This document shows, one piece after another, positions 10,881 through 20,564 of a stretch of DNA of 64,000 bases. Every line of letters starts with the position of its first letter. Within the stretch, counting starts at the first letter, position 1. The notes under the pieces were generated by a model, which ran no database searches, was not told the origin of the DNA, and saw only the letters and a program-made list of their open reading frames with translations. A program made the translations under genes and the position numbers. Origin of the DNA: Locusta migratoria (taxonomy: Eukaryota; Arthropoda; Insecta; Orthoptera; Acrididae); contig CM048746.1 in the NCBI GenBank assembly GCA_026315105.1, forward strand, positions 639,709,398 to 639,773,397. The letters run 5' to 3'.

Positions 10881-11084
10881 AGCCGCAGTGTAGTAGCCGA
10901 GCGGTCTAAAGCGTCTCGCAGCGGAGCGCGCAGTTGCTCACCGTGGAGGTTCGAGTCCTCCCTGGGGCATGGGTGTGTGTGTGTTGTCCCTAGGTTAGTT
11001 TACCTAGTTTAAGTAGTTTGTAAGCTACGGATTGATGAATACGCTGTTTGGTCCGATAGATTTACAAATATTTGATTTGAATTT
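10881..11084 (+). mobile_element. SINE family 2 (tRNA-derived), with target-site duplication
   Basis: The head GTAGCCGAGCGGTCTAAAGC and B-box GGTTCGAGTCC resemble a class II (Leu/Ser-type) tRNA. The body is GTAGTTTGTAAGCTACGGA. Flanking repeats TGAGATGTATTTG lie at 10868-10880 and 11085-11097. Confidence 0.9.
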
Positions 11085-11197
11085 TGAGATGTATTTGCAT
11101 TTATAATACTGTCAATTCGTTTCGTGATCTAAAAATAGACACTCCAAATGTGTAAAATAGTCTTCAATTTTTTTAAATTAAAGCATTATGTCTACGT

Positions 11198-12081
11198 TTA
11201 ACCTTTTGCGGCATATCAAATAAATTGTCCTCAACATTAGTAATTATTCCACACGAAGTAACAAAAGATACCACTAATGTTTATGTTGTTGTTGTGGCCT
11301 TCAGTCCGGAGACTGGTTTGATGCAGCTCTCCACCCTACTCTATCCTGAGCAAGCATTTTCATCTCCTCATAAGAACGGCAACCCACATCCACTTGAATC
11401 TGCTTACTATACACCTCTCTTGGTCTCCCTCTGCGATTTTTACCCCACAAACTTCCCTCCAAGGCTAAATTTACGATTCCCCGATGTATAAGAATGTGTC
11501 CTACCAAGCGATCCCTTCTTTTAGTCAGGGTATGCCAAAAATTCCTTTTCTCACCAATTCTGTTCAGTACATCTTCATTAGTTATGTGATCTACCCACCT
11601 AATCTTCAGCATTCTTCGGTAACACCACATTTCAAAACCCTCTATTCTCTTCCTGTCCGCACTGCTTATCGTCCATATTTCACTCCCGTACAAGGCAACA
11701 CTCCACACAAATGCCTTCAGAAGAGACTTCCTTACACTTAAATTAATATTCGATGTTAGCAAATTTCTCTTTTTCAAAAATGCTTTTCTTCCCATTGCCA
11801 TTCTGCATTTTATATCCTCTGTACTGCGACCATCGCATGTTATTTTACTACCCAAGTAACAAAACTCATCTACCACCTTTCCTTGTTTCGTTACCTAATC
11901 TAATTCCTTCAGCATCGCCTTCCATTATTTTTGTGTTTATATGTATCTTTATTTTCAGAAATTTGTTTCACATAATTACAAAATTATGGGTTGTTTTTTC
12001 ACAATACCAGTAAGACATTAAAAGGCGGAGAAGCTAATAAAATAGTGGTTGTGAGAATACCACTGTGGATCAAAGGGTTAA
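11198..12081. mobile_element. Candidate non-autonomous piggyBac-like element carrying an RTE insertion
   Basis: The left end is TTAACCTTTTGCGGC (11198-11212). The right end, read on the minus strand, is TTAACCCTTTGATCC. Both begin at TTAA and share a CC(C)TTTTG-like start, as expected for piggyBac ends and target. The inverted repeat match is short, so this is only a candidate. The RTE fragment at 11290-11965 would be a passenger. Confidence 0.35.
11290..11965 (-). pseudogene. RTE-like LINE ORF2 C-terminus, 5' truncated
   Basis: A 191-residue frame (11876-11301) begins EFCYLGSKITCDGRSTEDIK. It continues with KSLLKAFVWSVALYGSEIWT and WVDHITNEDVLNRI, and ends WRAASNQSPD. This is the post-RT region of RTE-clade LINEs, which copy themselves by target-primed reverse transcription. 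A frameshift at about 11877 separates it from a further upstream piece (KIMEGDAEGIRLGNE). The 3' end GGAGACTGGTTTGATGCAGC (plus 11309-11328) is typical of the family in insects. RT catalytic residues and endonuclease are missing. Confidence 0.8.
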
Positions 12082-12084
12082 AAT

Positions 12085-12435
12085 GGATAGTGTCCATTTC
12101 ATAGAGAAATGAAAGTATCATTACGGTCGGTTAGTAAATACAACTCGGTCAGACACTTCAGCATAAAGGGTTATTCAATATACAAGTGTCCTGATATGCT
12201 TATTGTTCAAAATAAAATGCTTTTTAGAGGCATGGCTAAAATTATCATGTGGTAGCAGAGAAATAAACATATCAATCAATTTAGAAATAATTTCGTTATG
12301 AAAATAAATTTCTGTTTTCAGGAGCAACATTAATGGAATTAATCTGTAGTTAGATGAAGTTATTACACTTCTCTTGCGCTGGAAAAAAAAGTTGTACAGT
12401 TTCAGTGATTTTCATGTTATGCTGACAGTGTGGAA
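12085..12435. other. No recognisable gene
   Basis: AT-rich; possibly the decayed upstream part of the Penelope-like element that follows. Confidence 0.35.
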
Positions 12436-13072
12436 ACTTGTCTACAGCTAGCACTTATAAACCTACTGTGTAAAGTTTCCATAATTACTTTCATGGCAAA
12501 ATTAGTCTTGTAGATAAATCAGAGGGTAAACTGCCTCATGGGAGTTTTAGCGGATATATCTATGAACACCTTTGGAAAACCACAATTTCATACAAGCCTT
12601 CCCTTGTGCAAGCACGTGTACGACATTTTCATAACAATTAAAAAAACGGATGAAGTATCAACCTACTCAAATGAATTTTGTAGTCTGCATAAGAAAATGA
12701 CTTTCATCTCCCAACTCGTGTCATCCGACTGCTCATCAGTTACTTGGATGTAACACTCACCTCACCTAATAATCACACCATGACTGCGATTTACAGAAAG
12801 CACACAACTAGGGACGCTGCTATTCACTCAACATCCTGCCATCCGAATACAGTTACAAAACAAGCTTTCTCTCTTCTATGACGACCAATTACGTGAACTC
12901 GCTTTAAGCAGCAGAACATTCGACCAACGTGAGGCACATTGCTGGAATCAACTGATACCAGGCTAATTTCAAAATATCCATATTAGATACGAACTGCAGC
13001 TGTAGCGTAAATTGGCGGTTTATTTTCATTAAAATAATTGTAACCAGCTGCCTTTATGGATGTTTTTTATTA

Positions 13073-13118
13073 ATCCAGAACTAGGTTTCGAGTCACTGCA
13101 TGCTCATCTTCAGTTGAT
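13073..13118 (-). ncRNA. Hammerhead ribozyme-like motif, left arm of hairpin
   Basis: The minus strand reads ATCAA, CTGAAGA, a short stem II (TGAG...CTC), GAAAC, CTAG, TTC, then TGGAT. CTGAAGA and GAAA are the two invariant hammerhead core blocks. ATCAA and TGGAT form stem I with one mismatch. The tiny palindromic stem III (CTAG) is characteristic of the minimal hammerheads known from PLEs. Stem II is weakened compared with the right arm. Confidence 0.5.
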
Positions 13119-13312
13119 ACTTTACAGGAACATTTATCTTCCGCAAAGTGTAGGTTTATGTCATGGTGGTTCTGGTAACATAACTGAACTTTAGTAATCT
13201 AGAACAGAATAAATCGGAATTCTGTTCTCGTTTACTAAATTTCAGTCATGCTACCAGAACCACCATGACAGTGTAAACCTACATTAGCGGAAAATAAATG
13301 TTCCTGAAAAGT

Positions 13313-13358
13313 ATCCACTGAAGATGAGCCTGCAGTGGCTCAAAACCTAGTTCTGGAT
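13313..13358 (+). ncRNA. Hammerhead ribozyme-like motif, right arm of hairpin
   Basis: Stem I is ATCCA/TGGAT (perfect). The core is CTGAAGA, stem II is TGAGCC/GGCTCA (perfect), then AAAAC in place of GAAAC, stem III is CTAG, and the cleavage triplet would be TTC. The GAAA block has lost its G, so cleavage is probably impaired in this copy. The left arm keeps GAAA. Confidence 0.5.
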
Positions 13359-13959
13359 TAATAAAAAACATCCATAAAGGCAGCTGGTTACAATTATTTT
13401 AATGAAAATAAAGCGTCAATTGATACCATGCTATTGTGGTAAACTGCTTGTACAACAGAAAACAATACTTGCCTCCTCTCCAGGGCCATCTCTATGGAGA
13501 CCATCTGTATCACCTTTCATACGAAATCTTTCTTACAAACTAGCCGATCTTCTTAAATGTAATCACTTAAACGCAGTCTTCACGATCAACGACGTTTTCA
13601 TATATGTTTATTACCCTTCGGTATCTCAGTTTCGATTCGGGCGCTAATGACCTCAGCAGTTGTGCGCCCTAAAACCACAGGAGAAAAAAAAATCAACGAC
13701 AAGGTCCATAATCGTTTGTACAGCGAACGACGAAAACCATTCCAGTCCATCGGGCGTCTATAAAGTAAAATCTTTCGATTGCCCTTCATCATACATTGGC
13801 CAAACTGGACGAGCCTTCAAAACTAGATTTCAAAAACAGAAAGGTGCTGCCAAAAGCATTTGGGCCTTTTTCGAGCATCTAGTGGGAAATCCGTGGCGAA
13901 CTGAGACTATACCCAATTCATCAATTGCGTAGTAAAGGACATAGAAACAATGTCAATAA

Positions 13960-15360
13960 TAATCGAGAAATCACTCTTCTCCCGGTCACATATAAAATTC
14001 TATCACAATGTTTAGATCATAAAGCACAAGATCAGTTAGAACCTAAAATTGGTGAATACGAAGCAGGCCTTAGACCAAACAGATCCTTCATTTAAAACAG
14101 AGGCATAATAGATTTCTAGTAACAATATGTATACACCTTTGTAATGGCCCACGATTCAGTTGATCATGAATGTTCTCTCTAAATTTTAAAGACACATAGA
14201 TAATAAATAATTAAGGAGCCGGCCGTGGTGGCCGGACGGTCTGCGGCGTGTCAGTCACGGTCTGCACGGACGCTGCGGTCGGGGGTTCGAATCCACCCTC
14301 GGGCATGGATGTTTGTGCCGTATTTAGTGTAAGATAGTTCATAAGTAGTTTGTAGGTTTAGGGACTGATGACCGATAAGCTCTACAAATATTTGAACATT
14401 TTAATGATTAAGGAAACGTTAACTGACACCAACTCTAAAATTGAATTCATCGGAGAAATTTCTGAACCATTTGATATTGACTGGTGTCAGACAGTATATG
14501 GGATCTCCTCATTACTGTTTAACTGCATTTTGGAAAAAAGTTATTATAAAAAGGTGAGAACAAAAGTCAATTAACACAAAGATTAATCAGTCAAGTTAGG
14601 TAGAAGTAATAGTAGATTTCGTCGTCTTTGCAGATGATCTGTCAGTTTTAAGTAGGGCTGTTACGACAGCTCAAAACACGAATTGATATTCTTAAAGGAG
14701 TTTCGAAAAAAGTAGGAACGGAATATATAACAGGCAACAAGCAGCAAAGTTGTTGAATACGGTATATGTTTATTACTTGGGTAAATAGTACGCGAAAATG
14801 GTTTGAAAGAACCTGAAAACAAAGTTCGCTGACAAAAATCTGGCAACTACATTCAGATTAACAAACTTTTTTATTATTAAAAGATCAGTAGACGTAAACA
14901 TAACAACAATGTTATCAACCGGAATGTCTTTATGGAGCAGAAATTTTGAATGTAAGTAAAAAGCGGGATACTGAAGAAATTCGAATGAAATAAAGATTAT
15001 TAAGAAAATAATGGGCCTCAATACTACTGGATAAAGTAATAAAGCAATAGAATACACTGACATACATGGTGGTATGATAAGACGAGGACTTGAATTTCAT
15101 GGGCACATTAAAAGAAATACAACCACAAAGTTGACAAAACAAATAGTAGAATTTAACAAAAAAGAGAAGTAAGTCCAAAACTTGAGTCAAATATATGGAT
15201 CGCTGAGATTAAGGATGGTCTTAAAGTACTCAATATAAATCAGGCATACGTTACGCATAGGAAAAACATTTGATGGGAAATTTGGTCAAGGGGGAATTTG
15301 AAAATGGACTGGAACGCAAATAAATAATAGCACAATGAAATGGCAATCGTCGAAAGCGAC
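13960..15360 (+). pseudogene. Heavily decayed LINE reverse transcriptase, RTE-like group
   Basis: Fragments in order are LLPVTYKILSQCLDHKAQDQ, IGEYEAGLRPNRS, MAHDSVDHECSL, then after a SINE FIGEISEPFDIDWCQTVYGI, SSLLFNCILEK and FADDLSVLSR. The end carries CLYGAEILNVSKKRD and GGMIRRGLEFHGHIKRNT. These match the order of RT motifs and post-RT segments in a group of insect LINEs related to RTE. There are dozens of stops and frameshifts. A SINE lies inside at 14218-14402. No endonuclease is seen. Confidence 0.7.
14218..14402 (+). mobile_element. SINE family 1, with imperfect target-site duplication
   Basis: Full copy starting GCCGGCCGTGGTGGCCGGAC, with the A/B boxes and the GGGACTGATGACC tail. 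Flanking AATAATTAAGGA (14206-14217) and AATGATTAAGGA (14403-14414) are the target duplication. It splits the LINE RT remnant. Confidence 0.88.
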
Positions 15361-15734
15361 ATTGACTAACAGTATCATGTGGTCTTACTGAACCCATACA
15401 TGAAAAGTAATAATGAATAGAATTAAAATTAAATCTCATTTAAAATCAAATTTAATTATGGTTCGAGCAGAGAGAGCGGGCGGAGGAGTGGAGTATTTAA
15501 TAATGTTGTGAAACACTCAATTATAGGATCGATTGCAAGGTAGGTTAAGGCTGTTCGCACACGGGTCGTTCCTCACTCGTCGTACCTCGCAACTCGCGTC
15601 TCGTCGGTCACGCGCATCTTGTGCGAACCTCGCGATGCCAGCGACGGCCGTGCGCACACAGGTCGACTGGCACTCGTCACGGGAGCGATTTTCCTTCAGT
15701 CAGCTCGCGACTTCCAACAGGGAGCTACGAAACG

Positions 15735-15953
15735 ATGTCGGTCATTTCCTCCAATAATTACCCTATAATAGACAGTTCTAGTGATGAGGGGGGCGCTGTG
15801 ATGTTCTACTGGTACCGGCGCAAGGAAAGGAAGACACAAAGAGTGTTATGGGTGCATCCGTGCACAGAGCGGAATTTTCATCATCGGTTGAACGTAGGCG
15901 CTAGAGAACTGCAAGAAACTGATACAAAGTTTTCAGCATTCTACAGAATATAA
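15735..15953 (+). pseudogene. PIF/Harbinger transposase N-terminal remnant
   Basis: From the Met at 15735 the frame has an acidic start (SSSDEGG). It then reads RVLWVHPCTERNFHHRLNVG and ARELQETDTKFSAFYRI. Harbinger transposases begin with a W-V-H-P motif followed by L-x-x-D-x-x-K-F-x-x-F/Y-R. The nuclease domain is missing, since the frame stops and non-coding sequence follows. The GC-rich stretch just upstream (15545-15720), rich in CGCACAC and TCGCGACT, may be the element's 5' flank. Confidence 0.55.
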
Positions 15954-16026
15954 GTAACGTTGCGTGAAAAAATGGGATATGCCCGAAACTAGTCGTCAAT
16001 AAAAAAATGGTAAATAAACATCAGCA

Positions 16027-16086
16027 GTTGTTGATAAAACTCTTCTGGGTATGCGGTCTAATACCCAGAAGACTTTTATCAACAAC
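16027..16086. repeat. Hairpin with 26-base arms
   Basis: Arms 16027-16052 and 16061-16086 match at 25 of 26 positions around the spacer GCGGTCTA. Arm core: AAACTCTTCTGGGTAT. Function is unknown; a miniature element or part of a PLE/SINE is possible. Confidence 0.8.
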
Positions 16087-16800
16087 GACAACGGCCGCGG
16101 AAGCCTTCGTTTACGTTTAAACATCAGCAGGTCTGATTGAGATATAAAAAAAAGGTCTTGAATATTTGAGAGCTGCAAGACAAGACGTACTGAAAATACT
16201 TATACATTACGTACTTACTTACGCGTTTAATAAAAGTTTATTACAGTGATTGGATGTAGATTTCATGGGCTCTAAAGTGTTTTATGCATTGGAAATAGAG
16301 AAAAAAATCGCAGTGACATGTTTTACGGCCCACTTTACATTTGTAGTTTTATAAGTTTTTGCCAACATTTTACACCAAAATAATAATCTAAATAATAAAA
16401 AATTATTTAATAAGTGTGTCTGATACCCTTTTAGGGGAAAAAAGTAGGTAGTGGAGGGTTCCGAACCACTGCCCTTAGGCGTCACAGCCCAATGCAGTGA
16501 CCACTACAATACGGATAACAGATATGAGTCTTTTTCCTTAATCTATTGATAACGATTGTTAACGGATGTTAATATGGTATTTGTAGACACTAGATCATCA
16601 TTTATCGTACGAAGAACGACGTGTTTTTGTTAATTCTTCAGTGCGCTATTGCTTTGAAATGCAACGTGCAAGTTACAATAAGAAAAACATCAAATACGCA
16701 ACGCAAGATGGCGTATGCCACAGAGAGTTCTGGGCGAGAAATGTCACGTGACATCTGCGAACGGCTGGTTTTCGTTAATTCAATGGAGGGTGTCAAAACT
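16087..16800. other. No recognisable gene; one tRNA-like trace
   Basis: The minus strand at about 16443-16520 reads CAGTGGTTCGGAACCCT, a B-box-like piece, suggesting an old tRNA-derived repeat. Nothing else is recognised. Confidence 0.35.
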
Positions 16801-17250
16801 CCATTATTTTTGCAAATATCTCTCAAACGATACGAGATACGGAAAAAACATAAGGGAACAAAGTCGTAGAGAATTTTCTCCTCTACAAATTCGTGTATTA
16901 AATTTTCGCGTCAGATGAACCGTTTATTTGCAATTAAAGTTATATTACAAACGGCTTTTGTTTTGTATTACTAACGTATTTCTTGTCCGAAATATTTCAA
17001 AAAACGATGTTCTGGTCTCTGTTAGCCACAAATTATGTCTGTAAAATTTTGTGCCGATCGGTTGAACGGTTCGACCTAAAAAGTGGGAACACGTTACAGC
17101 CAGACAGCTATCGCCAAATCGCCATTATTTTTGCAAATATCTCTGCAACGATGCAAGGTAGAGCATAATAGATGCATAATAGAGTGAAGTTGTAGAGAAT
17201 TTTCTCCTCTACAAATTCGGTCATTCAATTTTCGTGTCAGATGAATGGTT
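16801..17250. repeat. Direct repeat pair about 320 bp apart
   Basis: Copies at 16801-16922 and 17122-17250 share CCATTATTTTTGCAAATATC and AGAGAATTTTCTCCTCTACA and the end GTCAGATGAA. Each contains the small palindrome GTAGAGAATTTTCTCCTCTAC-like hairpin. No coding potential. Confidence 0.75.
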
Positions 17251-17439
17251 AAGCCGTTATTCTCATTCGATCGCAAAGGCCCACTTTTAGTGTTACTACC
17301 GTAACCTGAAGTGGGCCAATACACGGTAAATTACCTCCCTGACGTACAATCCGCGCTTCACTCTCGAACTTTCCCGTGCCCTGCAGGTCGCAAGACACGA
17401 GCGTCGCTCGCGACGACTTCGAGACGATACTTGCGTCGA

Positions 17440-17555
17440 CAGTCGCACGGGGACGGAATCACGTCGAGGACGTGTCTAGGGCTCCTGGATATAGTCGGGC
17501 ATGCGCATCAATTTCTGCTGTAGAGGCAGCTCCCGCCGCCATTTTGGTTCCAGGC
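17440..17555 (+). other. CpG-rich block with inverted partner at 19147-19190
   Basis: Contains CCTGGATATAGTCGGGCATG with GCATGCGCAT (NRF-1-like) and CGCCATTTTGG (YY1-like). A minus-strand copy at 19147-19190 has the same motifs with 24 fewer bases between them. It may be the ends or promoter of an unknown element. Confidence 0.4.
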
Positions 17556-17579
17556 GGTGACAGCGTGATCAAGTAACAG

Positions 17580-18540
17580 GCGGAGTCTTTTTGCTGTTAT
17601 TGCTTTCAAATGTCGCTTGCTTCAATTCTAATACATTTACCGAAAAGAAAATATATATATTTGGATGAAAAGTTAATCTTCTCGTAATAAGTTATTGTAA
17701 TATGGTTTGACAAATCGTTAAATATATTTTCTGTTATTCGTCCACCTGGGTGTGTATTGTGAGCAACTCTTTCACATTCGACAGCTTACGTTTATGGGAT
17801 ACCACATGCACTACCAAAGCTGCGCTAACATGAAAGAAATCTCCATTTTCGAATGCCATAAATGTGCTCCAGAATACACTCTCAGGTTGCTACTTTCTTA
17901 CGGCGTATTTCTCAGAATTCATATAAAATAATTTTTCAATGCACAAAATATATCACCATGATAAACTAGGATGCAGTAAAAGATTTATATAGACGAGACG
18001 TTTTTATTTCGCAACTAACAATTTTCTTTCTTATTGGTCGATTTTACTTGCGGCCTCGGCGGCATAGTGTACTGATGTTAGCAACGAGATTTGAATTCTC
18101 TTTGAAAACTCGAACAGGTAGAATGAGAGAAAATAATTTTTTATGTTTACCATCTTCTTCTGTGTACACTTGTACGGTCAGTAAATTAATTATTCTTCTA
18201 AAGCGAACATTCTCTTTCCAACATTAGCAAATTACGCCGCCGATGCTGTAACTAAAATTAACATCGCAGTTGCTTCAAACATCGTTACGAGGCATATGAG
18301 AAATTATAACTAGTAAAAAAAACAGTGCGCAGCGTTTAAAAGTAATTAGTATTGTTGTCTAAATGTTGCTACTGTATTAGTAGCGTCGGATCCTTCAGTA
18401 AAAAAAAATTAAAAAATAAATAAAAAATATAAAAAAATAAATACATAAAATAAAATAAAAGTGCCGAAACCTGTAGTTTACAACGTGTAGAAATTGTGCA
18501 TAACTACAAATGAATTAACCCACCTTGCATAGTTTTGAAT
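17580..18540. other. No recognisable gene
   Basis: AT-rich sequence with an A-rich simple stretch at 18400-18465. Confidence 0.4.
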
Positions 18541-18553
18541 ACCTTGTTGGTAT

Positions 18554-18759
18554 GGCCGCGGTGGAATAGCCGAGCGGTCTAAAGCGTCTCGCTGCGGAGC
18601 GCGCGGTTGCTCCCCGTGGAGGTTCGAGTCCTCCCTGGGGCATGGGTGTGTGTGTTGTCCTTAGTTTAGTTTACATTAGTTTAAGTAGTTTGTAAGCTAC
18701 GGACTGATGACCACGCAGTTTGGCCCGATAGAATTACAAACATTAGAACCTTTCATTTT
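18554..18759 (+). mobile_element. SINE family 2, with target-site duplication
   Basis: Well-preserved copy with head GCCGCGGTGGAATAGCCGAG, B-box GGTTCGAGTCC and tail CTACGGACTGATGACC. Flanks TTGTTGGTAT at 18544-18553 and 18760-18769. Confidence 0.92.
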
Positions 18760-18819
18760 TTGTTGGTATCCATTTATGACGGCGACAATTTATTAACCAT
18801 ATTTTACGCCCTTCAGGAT

Positions 18820-19023
18820 AAAAAAAAAGTTCAAATGATTTTATAGTCTATGGGACTAAACTACGGGGTCATCAGTCCCTAAACTTACAAACTACTTATG
18901 AACTGCTTACGAACTACTTACGAACTAGGACAGCACAATTATCCATGCCCGAGGGGGGATTCGAACCCGCAGACCCGCAGACCGTGACTGGAGCGCCTTA
19001 GTCCCCTCGGCCACCGCGGCCGG
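18820..19023 (-). mobile_element. SINE family 1 with small internal duplications, with target-site duplication
   Basis: Minus-strand copy between repeats CTTCAGGAT (18811-18819 and 19024-19032). The body segment ACTACTTACGAACT-type is repeated about three times, and the B-box side carries a duplicated GCAGACC. These are small slippage events. Confidence 0.9.
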
Positions 19024-19032
19024 CTTCAGGAT

Positions 19033-19748
19033 CCACTGGAAACGAAAAAAACACGAAAACCATTTTCTGAACGATTAGAACAATTCGGAGCTGCACAGCT
19101 AAAAGTGTACTGACTGCCCTATTCTACAATCGCGCGTCGAAGCGAAGGAACAAAAATGGCGGATGCGCATGCCCGTCTATATCCAGGTGCCGTAGACGAG
19201 TAGCAGCCGCGAAGAGTGCGTGTGGGACAGCCTGGAGAGCGTGGAACGCGGGTTGCATCGCGGCGTGCTGCAGGGGCTGAGGAGGACGGGACAGCGGCCA
19301 GCAAACGGTGGTCTAGATAAGCAGTGGGCAGACGGAGGGGAAGGGGGAGGGTAGGGCCACTCATTAGCTGATTGCCGGCTCTGGGGGGCAAAACAGGGCA
19401 GGCGGCGTAGCGGGCGGCCTGTTTACCGCTGCGTTAACGCGGCCAGGCGCTGTACTGAAGGGGCGCCGGACTAACAACCACGTGGCCACCAGAGTAACAC
19501 GTAACAGCACCGGCAATTTATCTCAGCATTCATCCTCCTAGAAACTTTCGATCTTCTGTACTTACCAGTTATTTCTGCTTGGTAATTAAACAAACCCTGT
19601 GCAATTCAGCTTCCAACTATAGTGATGCTACACACTGCATCTGTCAATGGGTGATCCCTGTAGGAAATGCGCATAAACATGTCCTGATGAGCATTACGTA
19701 AAATTGGGCCTGCGTTTTCACACGCTAGTACCACAGTCTATCACAGAC
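19033..19748. other. GC-rich then ordinary sequence; no recognisable gene
   Basis: 19110-19470 is CpG-rich. A minus-strand ORF there (19391-19119) is Ala/Arg/Pro-rich and matches nothing I know, so I treat it as chance. 19147-19190 is the inverted partner of the block at 17440-17555. Confidence 0.4.
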
Positions 19749-19760
19749 AGACGCGAAACT

Positions 19761-19941
19761 TCCGGCTGCGGTGGCCAAGGGGACTGAGGCGCTTCAGTCA
19801 CGGTCTGCACGGCCACTACGGTCGGGGGTTCGAATCCCCCCTCTGGCATGGATATTTGTGCCGTCCTTAGTATTAGCTAGTTCGTAAGTAGTTTGTAAGT
19901 TTATAGACTGATGACCCCGTAGTTAAGTCCCGTAAGCATTA

Positions 19942-20006
<65 letters not shown>
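19761..20006 (+). mobile_element. SINE family 1, young copy with 64-65 A tail and exact target duplication
   Basis: The head is CCGGCTGCGGTGGCCAAGGG and the tail ends in A from 19943. Flanking repeats AGACGCGAAACT lie at 19749-19760 and 20007-20018 (12 bp, exact). The uninterrupted A tail shows target-primed reverse transcription of a polyadenylated-like RNA and recent insertion. Confidence 0.95.
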
Positions 20007-20009
<3 letters not shown>

Positions 20010-20384
20010 CGCGAAACTCTCTAGGAAAAAATTTGCAGCTGAAGCGATACTAGCGCTCCAAGCGGCCAGTATGGTATAACAGTGAGCTGGCGTGATACAA
20101 ACTGAGAAGTTGCCGTTTTTAATGCTGTTACTTTCATATTTCCTGGTCACTGAACGTTCCTGTGAACTTTCTAATACAAATACTAAAACATCATTAATGT
20201 AATGTCACTGCTTCTGTTAAGTCATATTAATATCGTCTGATACCTTTTGAAAGCAGAAATGAACTGCAACCTGATGTGCTGAAGTATGTAAAAGGAACTG
20301 ATTATGATTATGTTCATATTTTCGATTCGTACTGACATGTTGCACGAGTTTTGTTTTAGTGATTTTTTTTTGGCGGGGGGGGTG

Positions 20385-20563
20385 GCGGGGGTGATTTAAG
20401 TACGGGGTCATCAGTCCCTAAAGTTAAAAACTACTTATGAATTAGCTAATACTAAGGATGGCACAAATATCCATACCCGAGGGGGGACTCGAACCCCCGA
20501 CCATAGTGGAAGTGCATACCGTGACTAGAGCGCCTCAGTCCCCTCGGCCACCGCGGCCGGCTA
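20385..20563 (-). mobile_element. SINE family 1
   Basis: Minus-strand copy with head and tail. The 3' tail region on the left is an impure T/G run (20360-20390). No clear target duplication. Confidence 0.85.
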
Positions 20564-20564
20564 G

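Larger units (their letters stand above)
12966..13415. mobile_element. Hairpin element: two inverted PLE-type terminal repeats, with target duplication
   Basis: Two arms, 13015-13210 and 13219-13415, are near-perfect inverted copies (about 196 bp each) around an 8-base loop. The inner arm ends are AGAACAGAAT and ATTCTGTTCT. The flanks repeat TCAACTGATACCA (12948-12960) and TCAATTGATACCA (13416-13428); the match may extend to 18 bp. The insertion splits the PLE frame, which resumes in the same sense (NQLIP before, RQLIPCYCGKLL after). Each arm contains a hammerhead-like motif, so the arms are probably PLE terminal repeats inserted head to head. Confidence 0.8.
12440..13935 (+). pseudogene. Penelope-like element: reverse transcriptase end plus GIY-YIG endonuclease, interrupted
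   Basis: Penelope-like elements (PLEs) encode an RT joined to a GIY-YIG nuclease. Visible in order are FHGKISLVDKSEGK and VLADISMNTFGK (RT), then KHVYDIFITIKKTDE (degenerate YVDD box, here YD). Next come LDVTLTSPNNHTMTAIYRKH, HSTSCHPN, and after an insertion VSPFIRNLSYKLADLL. The end reads GVYKVKSFDCPSSYIGQTGR, a clear GIY-YIG nuclease core. Several frameshifts occur, and the second catalytic Asp context of the RT is altered. A hairpin element sits at about 12966-13415. Near 13639-13669 lies another short insertion with a GGGCGC/GCGCCC hairpin. The copy is dead. Confidence 0.8.

Noticed and set aside
10881..11000. Functional tRNA gene (Leu/Ser-like head)
   Set aside because: It is followed by the SINE body, flanked by target duplications and present in several copies, so it is a SINE.
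11225..12013. Plus-strand ORFs of 85-88 codons
   Set aside because: Antisense to the RTE-like fragment, whose minus-strand frame is recognisable.
13637..13675. GCGCTAATGACC as a hammerhead core
   Set aside because: It lacks the GAAA block and stem I; the layout fits the retroelement 3' hairpin better.
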